Shown: positions 22,656 through 34,039 of the stretch, in pieces
How positions within the stretch are numbered: the first letter of the stretch is position 1
Layout: each line of letters opens with the position of its first letter
NCBI GenBank assembly: GCA_036936605.1
Contig: JAUPFV010000004.1
Span: 144,380,973-144,444,972 of the forward strand
Source: Limnanthes douglasii subsp. nivea
Taxonomy: Eukaryota; Streptophyta; Magnoliopsida; Brassicales; Limnanthaceae
Reading direction: 5' to 3'
DNA length: 64,000 nucleotides
Program-made: the position numbers and the translations under genes
The notes under the pieces: generated by a model
Told to the model about the DNA's origin: nothing
Seen by the model: only the letters and a program-made list of their open reading frames with translations
Database searches by the model: none

Positions 22656-24101
22656 ATCATTATCATTTCTCCTCTTCTTTTACTGAATTATTATTATCTA
22701 GAATCTTCCTCAGTCTCATCATCATATCCGGATTCATCCAAAGAAACACCTAATTTATCACCCGTAAACATAGTATGAAACATAATTTGCTCATATAGCA
22801 CGAACTTCCACGGATCCCAACGAGACCGCTTGGGAAAGGTTTCATGAAACAACATAACCATGTCCGATTTAATGGATTCTTCCCTCTTATCCATAGATTT
22901 TAGTACTCCATCAACATATACGTCTACAACATCGCCTATTTCTTTTGCAGTGTTTTCTTTAAGATTAGTATTTTCATCTTTTTCTTTCTTCTTTAGAAAA
23001 TCTTCCATATTTTTCTTCTCTTCGAATTAAGTTTTGAAAGTTAACTTTATCCTTAGCTTGTTGCTCTTTCAAAGAGGTGATCTCTTTTTGCAAATCAGTA
23101 AACTTGAGATGCAGCTGACCGTGATCGGATTCGGATTGAACCAGCCCATTATTAAGGGTCTTCACCTCCTTATTCAGATTTTCGACCGTCTTTCTTTGCT
23201 CTGATGGTGTTCTATAAATTTAGTTTTCATTACGAAGGGAAGTAATATCCTTGACTTGAGATCTAACGTGCCTCCCCAAGTTAACTACTGGCCTTATGTA
23301 GCCTAAAACTGCATGCCCTCGTTTATCTTGTTCCTTAGATACTTCAAACGATTCTTCATCGAAGGTCACAACGTTGGCAATAGTAGTGGTCTGAGGGAAA
23401 CCTTTATCAAAATATTCAAAATTAAAGTTTCTTATGTCATTTAGTTGGTTAACACCTTCGAAAGAGGGCCTGTCAACATTAGAAAGTACACTGGAATGAG
23501 GATCAACAGACGTTTCTGCTTGAAAAGAAACTTCAGTAGGAGTAATGGTATGTGGGACTTCGGATCAGAGTATGATCTTCAAACCAATAACAGTTTTCTT
23601 CTTCTTTACCTCTCTTTTGTCACTGCCTTTATTATTCCTTTTTTCTTCTTTTTATTCTTAACTATAAGAGATTTTGATGGACCCTTAATCTCCCCAATGG
23701 TAACTGTTATAGCTTCTAACATAGCTGCATCGATCTCATACGAAGGTCTCATACTTCCCAGTTCGGGAATGACTTGAGATGGTGCCTCCTCATCCTCCTC
23801 TTTTTTCTTTTGTTTCTTCTTAATCTTATCAAGATGACTGGGAGCTCTATTGGCTGGTTCGAAAAGTTTTCCATCAGCTTCCTCAGTCCTCTTGAGGATA
23901 TCAGAAGATCGGGGAGGGGTAGTGAACTTCTCCCATGAGAGCTCACATATCGGATTTGTTCTCCATAGGTGATCTCTCACCATATTTCATGTAGTAAAAC
24001 ATATATGAAATCTATTTGACCATTTTCAACGGCCCATTGATTCAGTTTGGTGAAAGTTACTTTTCCATCTTCAAGGTGTTCTGAAAATAGCTTTGAGAAC
24101 A

Positions 24102-24172
24102 TTGTAAAAGAAATCCGAATTAAGAACTAATAATAGCATACAAATTATAAAACAAAAGATTAAGACATCTAC
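24102..24172 (-). other. Relic intron in element A aORF
   Basis: At the position of the aORF intron in C, D and F, a 71-nt non-coding stretch lies between AGCTCAA and TGTTCTCAAAG. The donor GT remains (GTAGATG) but the acceptor AG reads AA. Phase 1 is retained. The loss of AG fits decay after insertion. Confidence 0.6.
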
Positions 24173-24676
24173 TTGAGCTTTTCCAGTATTTGTGAGCATA
24201 CTCGGACTTCCTTTATAGGTAATCTTTCTGCCATTTATCAAGCACCGCGAATAAAGAGAAACTGAGTTCTCCAATGTTTGTTAGCTTCTAGTAAATCATT
24301 GACTACTTTATAGTCATTTTCCATGTTGAAGTAATAAAAAAGAATTTTACTATTCCAACACAAGCCAACCACAACGGCGAATTGTTCCATGAGGATCATA
24401 ATCTTCGATAGCCTTGAAGCTATAATACTAGCTAAAAGTGTAATCCAGGCGTTGGGGCTTAGTTGACTTGGGCATAGCTTCACTATGTGAAAATATCCCA
24501 CAATTTCCGGGTCAAAGGAAACCTAAGACCTCAATTAAGTACTTCGGTGTACACCACAAGCTCTTCTGCCTTGCAGTCCATCAGAGTCTCTTCAGGGATA
24601 AGAATCCTTAATTTAATTGATTTAGAAAACCCCACTTGTTCCAAAGCTTATCCAAATCTGTTGTATGAGTGTATAC

Positions 24677-24680
<4 letters not shown>

Positions 24681-24740
<60 letters not shown>
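24681..24740. repeat. (TA)n microsatellite
   Basis: About 30 uninterrupted TA dinucleotides lie inside the decayed aORF of element A. They create the artificial Ile/Tyr run of the plus-strand frame at 24487-24762. Confidence 0.98.
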
Positions 24741-24744
<4 letters not shown>

Positions 24745-25530
24745 AAGACAACAAGTATTTGATGCTGAAATTGGGCCCGACTCGTCCAATAAGACTTTCA
24801 GGAAGTGGTTCGGTTACTATTAGAGGGGTCTTTTTTTCTTTTTTCTCGAGAATATTTTTGAGTATCCCTTGTATAATCAGATGTTTCTAAAGGTGTATCT
24901 TCACCACTGTCTTCTATTTCTTCCATCATTTGTAGTCTCGATTCTGCTGGATCACCAGCCTGAGTACCAGGGTTATCTTCCTCAATATGCGTATGCTCAG
25001 CATACAAAGCTGTTGGAAGAGTAGTAGTGATAGTTTCTCCCAAGATCGGATTTCGTTGAGAGAGATTATTGGTATCATTAGAAGTCTCAGATGGTTTTCT
25101 CCACATCTTTCTCTGATGTAGAAGGTCTACTTTTAGCTTTAGAAAGTCTGGTAAGCCTACGTGGATTATTTTCTCCAATATCCAACCCCATAGGAGTAAA
25201 AAGTTTATAAAGGTTTACGATTGTTAACGACTTTTACCGAGGGAGTCTTAGCTGACTGAGAAGATAGATCAGGGATTGTAAGAAATTATGCAAGAGGGTT
25301 AAGTTTAGAAACAAATGGTTGTCTACTAAATGATGAACTCCTGTCTGATTCTGGGATTTGAGTCACCAAAGAAGTGGGTAATCTGGCAGCAATTCTGGCT
25401 TGCATTTTTTCTTCCTCCATCTCGGACAAATTGAGCCAGCCTTGTTTGATTAATGTAGTCATCACTGTAAACATGTAAACTTTGAAAGAAATTAAAAGAA
25501 CAAAAAGAGAACTATGGAAGGAAGTTGAGT

Positions 25531-25717
25531 TGGACCCAACCCATGGATGGATCCAAAATAATAAAATAATTCAACAAACAACATAAATGGGCTAAACTTT
25601 TTCCAAAATATTAAATACAAGCACATCTTTTCTCTCCCTATATTATATTAGGAATTTGCTACCATATAAATAAGTGATCTTCCAAAACTACCCTAAGATT
25701 AGATTTCTTCGCTATCA
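25531..25717 (+). repeat. Element A 3' LTR, 5'-truncated
   Basis: It matches the last ~187 bp of the left LTR (CCCATGGATGGATCC to TCGCTATCA) and is followed by TSD GGAGT. Everything between the aORF leader (about 25530) and this point, including polypurine tract, U3 and any antisense promoter, is deleted. Confidence 0.88.
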
Positions 25718-25722
25718 GGAGT

Positions 25723-27290
25723 CGTACAAGGTGTGGAAATATCAATATATTTTGATTGGGAGCCTGATCACAAGAAAGGTCGACGAGGAACCAGAAGTGC
25801 ATGGTAAGACAAAATCAAAGACTATCATACATAGCCGATGACACTATCACTCCTCTATGTTCATCGTTTCTAGCCCTATAATTTAGTCACACAAGATGAT
25901 ACTACTATGACAGGGGGTTGCAGACATGTGATTAAAAAGGAAAATGTTTTTCTCCATCTATGTACGAGGGGGTTAAATTTTTTAATCGTACAACAACTCC
26001 CTTTGTAACCTCTAGTCATGAGCTAACAATGGATGATGATATTTCAGTTAAAGTACATGCCAGTAAGCAGACCATTTCTGGATCCACTGATGCTCCTACT
26101 GATGCTGGTTAAGAGGCGATGACCCGTCAACTGAAATGAGGCACTAAAAATATATCGGAGAGGCCCAATGTCGACCCCTTTAACATTCAACAACCCTCTT
26201 TGTTGGTTGGTAATGAGCGCCCAACTGTGATTATTATGTCGATGCTCTCACTGTTAATGTACCACTAAATGAAGCATTGTCCAGAGCTAATGTATTAAGA
26301 TAATACGGCAATGGTCGACATATTTCAACGATAACTAGAACTGGCGGTAGAGGTGACTTATAATTTAGCGTTATTTTCAAGTGCTTGGACGTAGTATGTT
26401 GATTTACCAATCTTCCATTGGCTTTATCTTGGCAGACTCACCATAAACTCGATGGTGTTGGTTTATCATAGTATGACCCCTACATACAGAAGCCATGAAG
26501 AAGTTTAAACCCGAGTAGTAAGTGTTTGGCCCTGGTAAGGCCATTAGTCTGGAGCTGATGAGTTACAAGCGGGTTTATGCTTCTTCCAAAGTTTGTTTCA
26601 AGAAAGTGGTTAAGGATAAGGATACTTGTGACAAGACTACTACAACAATATATGTCGATAAAAAATTCATTAAAGTCACAGAAAGAAAATCGGCTTCCAT
26701 GATATCTTAAAGCGGGGTTTAGACTGCTCAACATGACTTACTGGTAAAACAAATGACAAAACTTGTGGTACAAAATGCATCAACCAGAGAATTTCTAGTT
26801 GAAAGCATGTGTTGTGCGGGTGGAGAATACTGAGTTTAAAGCAGATATTAACCGAATGAAAATAGATATGGAAGATACTAAAATATATTGGGCGCAACAA
26901 ACTTGTCAACCTTACAAGAATGATGAAAATAATACTTTAAGTGTTGCGTATGACCTTTTAGAGAGGGTACGAAAATATACTATAGTGGATGTCTGGAAGA
27001 TGAGTCCTAAGCTAGCATTAGGGTGCTTGAACGAGTTGGTGCTAAAATATGAGCTACTTTGGTCTTTTTATGATGAAAAAGAAGAAGAATAGGAGGAGGA
27101 GAAGGAGGATAATGATGAAGATAAAGAAGGCGGAGTTGATATTTTGAGAAAAGTAGAGGAAAATTTCGCTCGGGGTGGTACCGAGATGGATCATGTTTGT
27201 AAGGAGTCTAACGTTAACTCACTAAGTGATGGAAATGTTTCCAAGAAAAAGGGTATCACCCCTTTTGTGAAAGAGACATTGGTTGAGTAA
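25723..27290 (+). pseudogene. Element B antisense ORF, second part
   Basis: The plus-strand frame interrupted at 16776 continues here after the A insertion. The first kilobase has many stops. Longer pieces are 26522-26710 (ending VDKKFIKVTERKSASM), and 26799-27092, which continues beyond a single TAG in the same frame through a long acidic run (EEEKEDNDEDKEGG) to a stop at 27288. It lies downstream of and opposite to B integrase, the same place as the aORFs of A, C and D, but sequence similarity to them is weak. Function unknown. The acidic tail parallels that of D. Confidence 0.5.
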
Positions 27291-27539
27291 TGTTTCCCTT
27301 TTTGTTTTTGTAATTAAATATTCGAAGTACCAATTTGTGAAGGACTTTCGTACGCTTATTCGTTAGTTGAACTTGTATTTTTTTATGAGGCTACCTTGTA
27401 TTAATTTTATTTTGAGACAAAGATGACGTAAAGGGTGATTAACATTCCTTTAATTTCATTTATATTTTTCTAGTATGTTATTTTTATATAATGATGTAGT
27501 TATAAGATGGGTGGATTGGTAGTTTGTTTTTAGTTAACT

Positions 27540-27790
27540 ACATATTGGGTTGTTGTGTAGCCTGCATGACTTGTTTTATTAACCAGTCTGCATGTTGGAT
27601 TTTGTAAGTCAAGGCTCAATATGGATTCTTGCGTAACCTTAGAGACTTGGTGTGTAAACTAAGTTGTTAAGTCAATCATTAATGTTCAGACTCAGTGTAG
27701 CATTTTGCGTAGCCACATAAGTTTGGTTGAATAACCAGCTCGCTTTTGTTGATTCTGTGAGTCAGGGTACAATGTGTCCCCTTACATATC
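27540..27790. repeat. Degenerate tandem repeat in the element B spacer
   Basis: Two units about 154 bp apart share TAGCC(T/A)CAT, TTAACCAG or ATAACCAGCTCGC, and TGTAAGTCAAGG or TGTGAGTCAGGG (starting near 27557 and 27711). They sit between the ends of the antisense gene and integrase, like the spacer repeats of A and C. Sequence 27840-28040 adds nothing recognisable. Confidence 0.55.
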
Positions 27791-28039
27791 CATATCAACA
27801 TCATTTTAAACCTTACATTAAACTATGTTGTTATCTAACCCCCTGTGGTTTGTAGTGATGATGGTTTGTTTATGTAGCATAATCACAAGTGATTACTAGT
27901 TTATTGATTACGTTATATCGATTAGAACTTATCATGTTAGTAAAATTAATTTATGTAGATAAGAAAAAAAAGATATTTTGGCAGTGGAACATTTCATTAA
28001 TTCAATGGCTTACAATGTCCCTTACTAAGAAACCCTTCA

Positions 28040-29260
28040 GAACCGCCAGAAGGGAAAAAGAGTGCACATCTGTTCTACATGGAATAGTGATATAATTTTA
28101 AATGATTGATTTTCTAAAGATATTTCAGTGCCTTATCATCTGTGTCTTCTAGTCGATATGCCCCGTGGGGTTATTTGGAGATTACTTTGTATCGGTCATC
28201 CCGACCGAGGCCCAACTTTCTAGCATTCTTGTCTTGTGCTTGTTGGAAGATTTTCTTTATGACCATCTCACCAACTTTGAAAGCTCTGGGCTTCAGATTG
28301 GATTTGAATATGCTCTTCATTAGGCTCTTGTAATGCTCATACCAAAACCTCGCATGATCTCTTCGCTCTTCAATTAAGTCCAGGGATAATTATCATTCAT
28401 GTGTGTTGAGCTTCTCTGAGTAATTCGTGAATCGATGAGTGGGGATGATGATCTGAGCAAGAACAACCGCTTCTACTATGTACACTAATGAGAAAAGGGT
28501 TGCATCTGTGGATGATACGGGGGTCATCCAGTACGCCAATAGGACCTGAGATAGTTTGTCAAGCCATTTACCCTTTGTCTCTTATAGTTTTTTACCTCAT
28601 CCAGGATTGTACGGTTGGTTACCTTGACTTGTTTGTTTGCTTGTGGGTAATATGATGTCGAAAAGTGATAATTTATACCAAATATATTGCTAAAGGCTAT
28701 CACGATTGTGTTCTAGAATTAGGGTCATTATCTATCATCAAGATGCGAGGGTTTTTGAACTATGATAAAATCTAATTTTTTAGGAAATTACAGATCTTTT
28801 CAGCTCTAGTCTTAGAAAGAGCCTTTCCTTCTAACCACTTGGTAAATTAGTTGATTGCCACCACCAAGTGTTTCCTTTTTCCTGTAGCCATTGGGGGCGT
28901 TATAACAGGTCAAACCCCATTTTTCAAAAGGAAAAAGCAGTATAACAATGCTCATTGGCTCGCTCAGAGATGGTGCGTGTTGGCAAAAATGGCATCCCCG
29001 TACGAGGGCTTTTACGTCAGCTGCTAGTTTAGGCCAGTAGAATCCTGCCAAAAAGAAACGCTTGATTTGGATATTGAGCCCTTGCCATCCATTCGTGTAA
29101 GTCAGACAATAGGATGATATCTTTGGCATGCTTGACATATCATAGTAGCAGTCGAGTTACACTTTCCGTACACAAAATGTTATCAAAGATTGTGTAATTA
29201 GCTGCTTTTACTTATAGGGATCTTTCCTCTGCTTTGTCCTTCGGAATATTTTGATCCCTC
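28040..29260 (-). pseudogene. Element B integrase (decayed)
   Basis: The zinc-binding region reads FFLAGFYWPKLAADVKALVR and CHFC (29138-28950). Then come FEKWGLTCYNAP, where the first catalytic Asp of the core would be expected near the Trp-Gly (now Leu-Thr-Cys), and a KGSF region. The C-terminal end is visible on the minus strand at about 28370-28050 (LKPRAFKVGEMVIKKIFQQA, then RLED and HLKLYH). Stops and shifts are frequent in the core. It belongs to the same polyprotein as the RNase H and RT remnants upstream. Confidence 0.8.
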
Positions 29261-29399
29261 AAGTAAGCAATATACTCGTTTTTCCATTCAATTGCCGTTT
29301 CATTTTCATGGACCTCATGCATGGGCATTTTATCATTTATGATGGGGTTGTCTTGGATAATGATTTTTGGACTTTCGTTAGAAGTTGCTTCTTTGGCTA

Positions 29400-29760
29400 G
29401 TGAATCCGCAGTAGATTTATCAGAGCGATGTATTTGCTCGTATTATATTTTGAAAATATTTTACCCTCAATCCTTTAATGCCTCGAGATATCCTCGTGTG
29501 CTTTCTTCCTTAGCCTCGTACAGTCCCTTAGCCTGGCTGACGATAAACTCCAAGTCTGATCGGACATGCAAAATTTTAGCCCCACAAATATGAGCTAGCC
29601 TTAGCCCATATAGGATGGCCTCATACGTCGCTGTATTATTTGTTACTTTGAAATAAAACTTAACTTCTTGTTTGATATCTTCTCCAAAAGATGTTTTTAA
29701 GATGATTCCTGCTCCCCTGACAATGATGTTTGATGTCATATCGATTTATACTATCCATTA
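29400..29760 (-). pseudogene. Element B second RNase H
   Basis: The frame 29739-29467 reads GAGIILKTSFGEDIKQEVKF, NNTATYEAILYGLRLAHICG and HVRSDLEFIVSQAKGLYEAK. This is the Tat-type second RNase H: Glu in TYEA and Asp in RSDLEF are kept, the N-terminal Asp-Gly motif lies just upstream in a broken frame. It is one of the best-preserved parts of B. Confidence 0.85.
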
Positions 29761-29859
29761 TGGGTGTTTTTTCTTATATGGGTGCTTTATAATCTATTTT
29801 TCATTTCTAATACTCACAATCTCGTTGATGATGTCGACTACCGTTTGCCCCTTTATTAT

Positions 29860-31100
29860 TGTTCGAGGCTCATATTTTATTTTGTACTATTGTAATTCAA
29901 CTGACCACTTTGTAAGTTTTCCTGAGATGTCGGGTTTTTACAGCATGTTGCTTAGTGGGAATGATATGCGTAAGATAATTACATGGATTTGGAAGTATGG
30001 TAGCATTTTCCTAGCAGCCATTACTAGACCCAAGGCTAGCTTTTCAGGTTCAAGTATATTCTTTCACCATCGAGCAAACTTTTCTTACGTAGTAGATCCA
30101 CTTTTTTACTCCTCCAGTTTCCATGACCAAGTTCCCACTTACATCATAGTTTAACACATACAAGTAAATATAGAGTGGCTCACCAGGTACTGGTGCTGAT
30201 AGCACCTCAGGAAAAGTTAAGTAGTCCTTGAATGACATGGAATATATCATTGCACTATTCCATCCAGGTCAATAGTTTGGCTCCTTTTAGCACTTTGATA
30301 AAAGGTTGGCTCTTGTCAGACTCTTTGGAGATAAAACAGGACAAAACGAGTGAGACGCCCAGTTAATCATTGGACCTCTTTTATTAAGAACACTTTTAAT
30401 TGATCAGGGTAGACCTTGATTCCATTCTTGGTAACAATGTAACCTTAAAAATTTCTATTGCGCACACCAAACAAACATTTTACAGGGTTGAGTTTAAGAT
30501 TTTACCTACGGAGGGTTGTGAATATAATGTCTAACACTTCGAGTTTTCGACTCTCGGTGTTGCTTTTAACGATCATATTATAGATATAGGCCTCTATATT
30601 CATGTCGAGCTGATTTTCAAATATTTGGTTTCACAGGTCGATGATATGTTGACCCTATGTTCTTCAAGCCGGACGGTGTAACTTTGTACGCTCTGTCTAG
30701 AAAGTCGTATGCTCTTCGTCGATATGATGCATTTGAATCTGGTTATACTTGAGTAGGTATCCATAAACGAGAGGAGTTCATTACCTGATGCAATGTCTAC
30801 AAGTTGTTCAATTCTTGGGAGATGGAAAATATCTTCAGAGCATGATTGATTGAATTCGGTGAATTCCATACGCATTCGCTATTAATCGTTCTTTTTACAA
30901 GCACAAGGTTAGCCATCCAGGTCAGATATTTTTATTTTAGAATGTGCCCGAGTTTGAGAAGCTTGTCCACCTCTTTTATAATTAACTCTGGGTTCTCAAA
31001 GGAGATGGTTTTTCTTCTTCTTTTCAGGCTGGTGTTACGTTTTTAATCTATGGAGAGCTCTCAAATATGTTTTCAAGACTGAACTATGTGATCTTATCAA
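29860..31100 (-). pseudogene. Element B reverse transcriptase and first RNase H (decayed)
   Basis: Pieces in order on the minus strand are RMEFTEFNQSC and IEQLVDIASGNELLSFMDTY (30875-30750, RT palm start with the first Asp), and FKDYLTFPEVLSAPVPGEPL with YLYVLNYDVSGNLV (30220-30120, start of the RNase H module). The YxDD loop region at about 30590-30530 is degraded. Several frameshifts separate the pieces. Relationship to Ty3/gypsy is clear from motif order. Confidence 0.8.
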
Positions 31101-31379
31101 CACTCTAAGAAATTATGTCTGAGTTCATCTACAACAGATTCTTAAGTTCTCTTTTGAAAATATGATTGAACTGGTTCCCAATATAAACCACTTTCCCCTC
31201 TTCTAATGTTACGTTGATATCCTCCTCAGTGGTGCTTTCATCGTGGTTTTCCTCCATGGGATCGTCAACCTCTAATTTCATGGTCCCGTATTCTTATTGT
31301 CAATCCTCACCCTACAAGTTGGTTAATTAATTTTGGGTGGGATTTGTAAGATCCAAGGATATGGGATAGCAGTTTCAAG

Positions 31380-31870
31380 CAGTTATCCACCTACCCTATA
31401 TGATGCCAACTAAGCTGCCCATCGGGTACTTCACGCAATGACGAAATGAACACGCGGTTCCATCAAGCTTGTTGAGCCATGGTCGACCGACGATCGCATG
31501 GTAAGAGTTGGGGGCATCAAAATTTATAAAGAGAGTTCTCACTATCCTCTTGGTGTTTGTGTCTTCCACCATAACCAAGAATTCTACCTAGCCTACACAC
31601 AAATTTGACTCTCCTTCGTAGTTGATCAACTGTCTACCTGTGGGCTTATATGGTGGTACCTCAATCATTTTTTTGTAATTAGTTTTAAAAATGACATTAG
31701 TCGGGTCTCCGTTATCTATTAAGACGCGCGTGACCATAACTTGTGATTTATCCACATTAATGGTCAGGGTGCCCTCATAAGTGTAACCCCCCCCCCACAC
31801 ACACACACACTCTCCTCAAATCTTCGCCATTGAAGTTTAAGTCAGCCATCGGATTTTGATAGTTATGATA
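31380..31870 (-). pseudogene. Element B aspartic protease (decayed)
   Basis: The frame 31806-31588 includes GTLTINVDKSQVMVTRVLID then NGDPTNVIF, where DTGSS-type catalysis is expected (now DNGDP). The frame 31578-31396 adds RIVRTLFINFDAPNSYHAIV and GRPWLNKL, the typical C-terminal GR-x-WL motif. They are joined by a frame change near 31585. The run C10(AC)7 at 31787-31810 falls at the N-terminal edge and has expanded there. Confidence 0.8.
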
Positions 31871-33540
31871 TACAGATTCATCCACTGAGTGAACCTCTAT
31901 ATCTTTCACGTGCCTTTTCCGAGATGCTGTTTCCGTCCCATATAGGATTCCCCATCCAAAGATGGTTCCACATCCATTGTTGTTTCTCTTTCGTATCATT
32001 TATTTTCTCTAGGATGTTATCCACTAGGCCGCTCCTTATTTTTGTCACGATGCTCATTTTCTCGTTGCCTAGCGTATTAGACGAGCTCGATAATATCAAT
32101 TAACCGCTTCCTCATTTAACTGTCAACACTCGTTAGTGGGATGGTATTGATCATTATGGTATACACAGAAGTGTCAGCGAGATATTTTGTAACTAACCAT
32201 TAACATGCTCAACGATGTTTGGTACTTAGCTCGACTTTTGGTTTTCTCGTATATGGTGGCTATGTTCTTAGTCATGGGTGTGAATTTTCAAGTGGGGTCA
32301 TCATAATAAGAATTTTGTGCCTAATTACCTGGGCTCTTGAGGCGTCTCGTCGTGGAAGCTCATCACTGTGCCTCATATCTCCGACCGATACTTTGGATTC
32401 CTGGGATTTTTGATAAGGTTGGTAGGCAGAATCCCTTTCTTTGAGTCGTCAACCCTGGTGAAATTATCAGATGATTTTAGAACGTTCCTCATCTTCCAAA
32501 CCGGGAACCAGGCGAGGGCAGTGTAGAGCAGACCCTCACGATCAAATTGTTTTTTAAAGGCAACAACTGCTACCGGCTCTGCGCAGGTTGATGAAGTTCA
32601 TCTCAAAGAACCTCTAGATGTAGCTCTTGAGTGGCTCTCCTCTTCTTTTCTACAAAACCATAATATAATATTCTTCACGCTTGTGTTATTTGTTCCCTAC
32701 AATGCAATTCATGAACGTGACCCAAAGTGCTTTGAAGTCTTTGATCGTTCATTTTGGGATACTGTTGAACCAGTTGAACATATTCCGTTTGAATATCATG
32801 GAGAAAACTCTGCATAGCAAGACGTCATCGATCTTGAAGGCGATCATCATGTTCATAAATTATTCAATATGGTGCTCTAGATCTCATGAGCCATCGTACG
32901 AGTCCATCTTGTAGGGGTCGAACTTTCGCGGGAGCTTTCTTTCTAAGATTCTTTAACAAAAGGGAACTCTTGCAGTACATAAACCACCATTTTGGTCTTA
33001 CACTTTCCTTGCTATTTCATTCTTCAATTGGTCCTCTCGGTTAAAGTCTTTCACTTTTCTCATCTTATGCTTTTTGCTTTTACCTTTTTTGGTGCGCTTA
33101 ACGTCATCTGCTCATCCTTTAGTTTTTTTGGTGCGACTGACCTTGTTAACTTCCCAAGTGAGGTATTGTATTCCCTTATTTTCAAGCATAATTTTTTCAA
33201 TCAGCAACTAGAGGGCATCAATTATTTTCTCATTTTTTTCTCTTGGCCTGTTCATCCCTCTCAAGTTATAGTTGAATTCTCTTGGGTTTCTCCCGCTTGA
33301 GCTCCTCTATATGAGATTCTAAAATTTAGAAGTTAGATAGGATGGTTGACATACATAAATTAATAGGATCATCCTCTTGGGCGGGCATGAAGATAGTGTC
33401 CATAACATTGATTTGAGATTGGTCATTATTTCCAACCGTAATCCTCAAGGCTGCTTAGTTAGAAGTCGGAGCGGGACGAGGGTTACCCCCTCCATTTGGT
33501 GAGTTCTCTTTCATTCCCTGAACAATCACATGTTCGCCTC
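31871..33540 (-). pseudogene. Element B gag (decayed)
   Basis: Reading the minus strand from about 33540 gives an N-terminal Asn/Pro-rich part, a Glu/Lys-rich helix with LESHIEELKREKPK near 33310, then fragments of the Ty3-type gag domain near 32930-32650. The end near 31990 has Arg/Lys-rich pieces. The frame is broken many times and I could not place a zinc knuckle with confidence. Position between primer site and protease supports the call. Confidence 0.65.
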
Positions 33541-33651
33541 AGTTATGTTATGTTACCGAGGCTTCTATTTTGATTCATAATCTTATTACCACCATTGGTA
33601 AATCCCAGAATGTGACTACCTATTACTAGAAATGGTTAGTTAGTGATTTCT

Positions 33652-33668
33652 ACAGACGACGCCAAATC
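33652..33668 (-). other. Element B primer binding site
   Basis: On the minus strand TTTGGCGTCGTCTGT follows the LTR end by two bases. It is one or two changes from TTTGGCGCCGTCTGTGGG, which I recall as the primer site of several Tat-type elements. It differs from the GTGGGAG-type site of A, C and D, so B is a separate subgroup. Confidence 0.65.
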
Positions 33669-34035
33669 TGATAATGGATTTTCGATTATATCAGGATAAC
33701 TAGAAGTTAAGAAACAAAATACTATTTTCTAATATGTTTTTTTATTATTCAGTAAAATGTATATTATTGTCTAAGGCTTATATCTATTTATACACCGTAT
33801 CAATATTTAGTTACTCCCACTATCTATGGGAATTTTTTGTTTACATCATGTTGCTCATGGTTAAACGTTGATCCCTATATTCCGACATTCCCTTAGTAAC
33901 AGGTGTAGTGACGTCATGTGTCTTTTCCAAATAGCCGTTGTTTATAATCTACCCTCTATCGATTAGTCTTCTATAATTCTTTCTTTTCTTGAATTATATT
34001 ATCTTGTTGGTCGTATTTTGAGCGAAGGCTTATCA
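33669..34035 (-). repeat. Element B 5' LTR (candidate)
   Basis: The inner end TTATCA is fixed by the adjacent primer site at 33668. An outer end at 34035 is proposed because TGATAAGCC there pairs with the inner TTATCA and gives 367 bp, similar to the other LTRs here. A TATA region (TATAAATAGATATAAG, about 33780-33795, minus strand) is well placed. No second copy was found, so the outer edge is uncertain. Confidence 0.6.
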
Positions 34036-34039
34036 TTTG

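Larger units (their letters stand above)
22694..25474 (-). pseudogene. Element A antisense ORF (aORF), decayed
   Basis: This gene faces gag-pol and ends 250 bp after it. The ATG at 25474 starts MFTVMTTLIKQGWLNLSEME, homologous to the D aORF start. In order follow a disordered Ser/Thr/Glu-rich region (25.2-24.8 kb), a globular domain with KLCPSQLSPNAW and FNMENDYKVVNDLLEA (about 24.5-24.1 kb, Transposase_28-like), a short intron position (24102-24172), LEDGKVTFTKLNQWA, Lys-rich stretches (KKKQKKKEEDEE) that could act as nuclear signals, a coiled coil (about 23.2-22.97 kb), and a conserved tail with SDMVMLFHETFPKRS. Stops and shifts occur throughout and a (TA)n tract interrupts it. Function in the family is unknown. 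Confidence 0.82.
16782..25717 (+). mobile_element. Element A: decayed Tat-lineage Ty3/gypsy retrotransposon
   Basis: It is bounded by the identical 5-mers GGAGT (16777-16781 and 25718-25722). A full left LTR (385 bp) starts TGATAGG and ends CTATCA; the right LTR keeps only its last ~187 bp with the same CTATCA end. Order on the plus strand: LTR, primer site, gag, protease, RT/RNase H, second RNase H, integrase, conserved motif, 50-bp repeats; then on the minus strand an antisense ORF. Every ORF is broken, so the copy is old. It is closely related to C and F and more distantly to D. Confidence 0.93.
16470..34035 (-). mobile_element. Element B: decayed Tat-lineage Ty3/gypsy, split by element A
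   Basis: Gag-pol remnants run on the minus strand from about 33.5 to 28.0 kb, behind a candidate 5' LTR and primer site at 33652-34035. Beyond integrase lies a repeat spacer and then a plus-strand antisense gene (25723-27290 continuing at about 16470-16776), the Tat-type arrangement also seen in D. Element A inserted into that gene and duplicated GGAGT. B differs from A/C/D in sequence and in its primer site. Its 3' LTR was not found, so the left limit is arbitrary. Confidence 0.7.

Noticed and set aside
24487..24762. Ile/Tyr-rich plus-strand ORF
   Set aside because: Produced by the (TA)n microsatellite inside the element A antisense gene.
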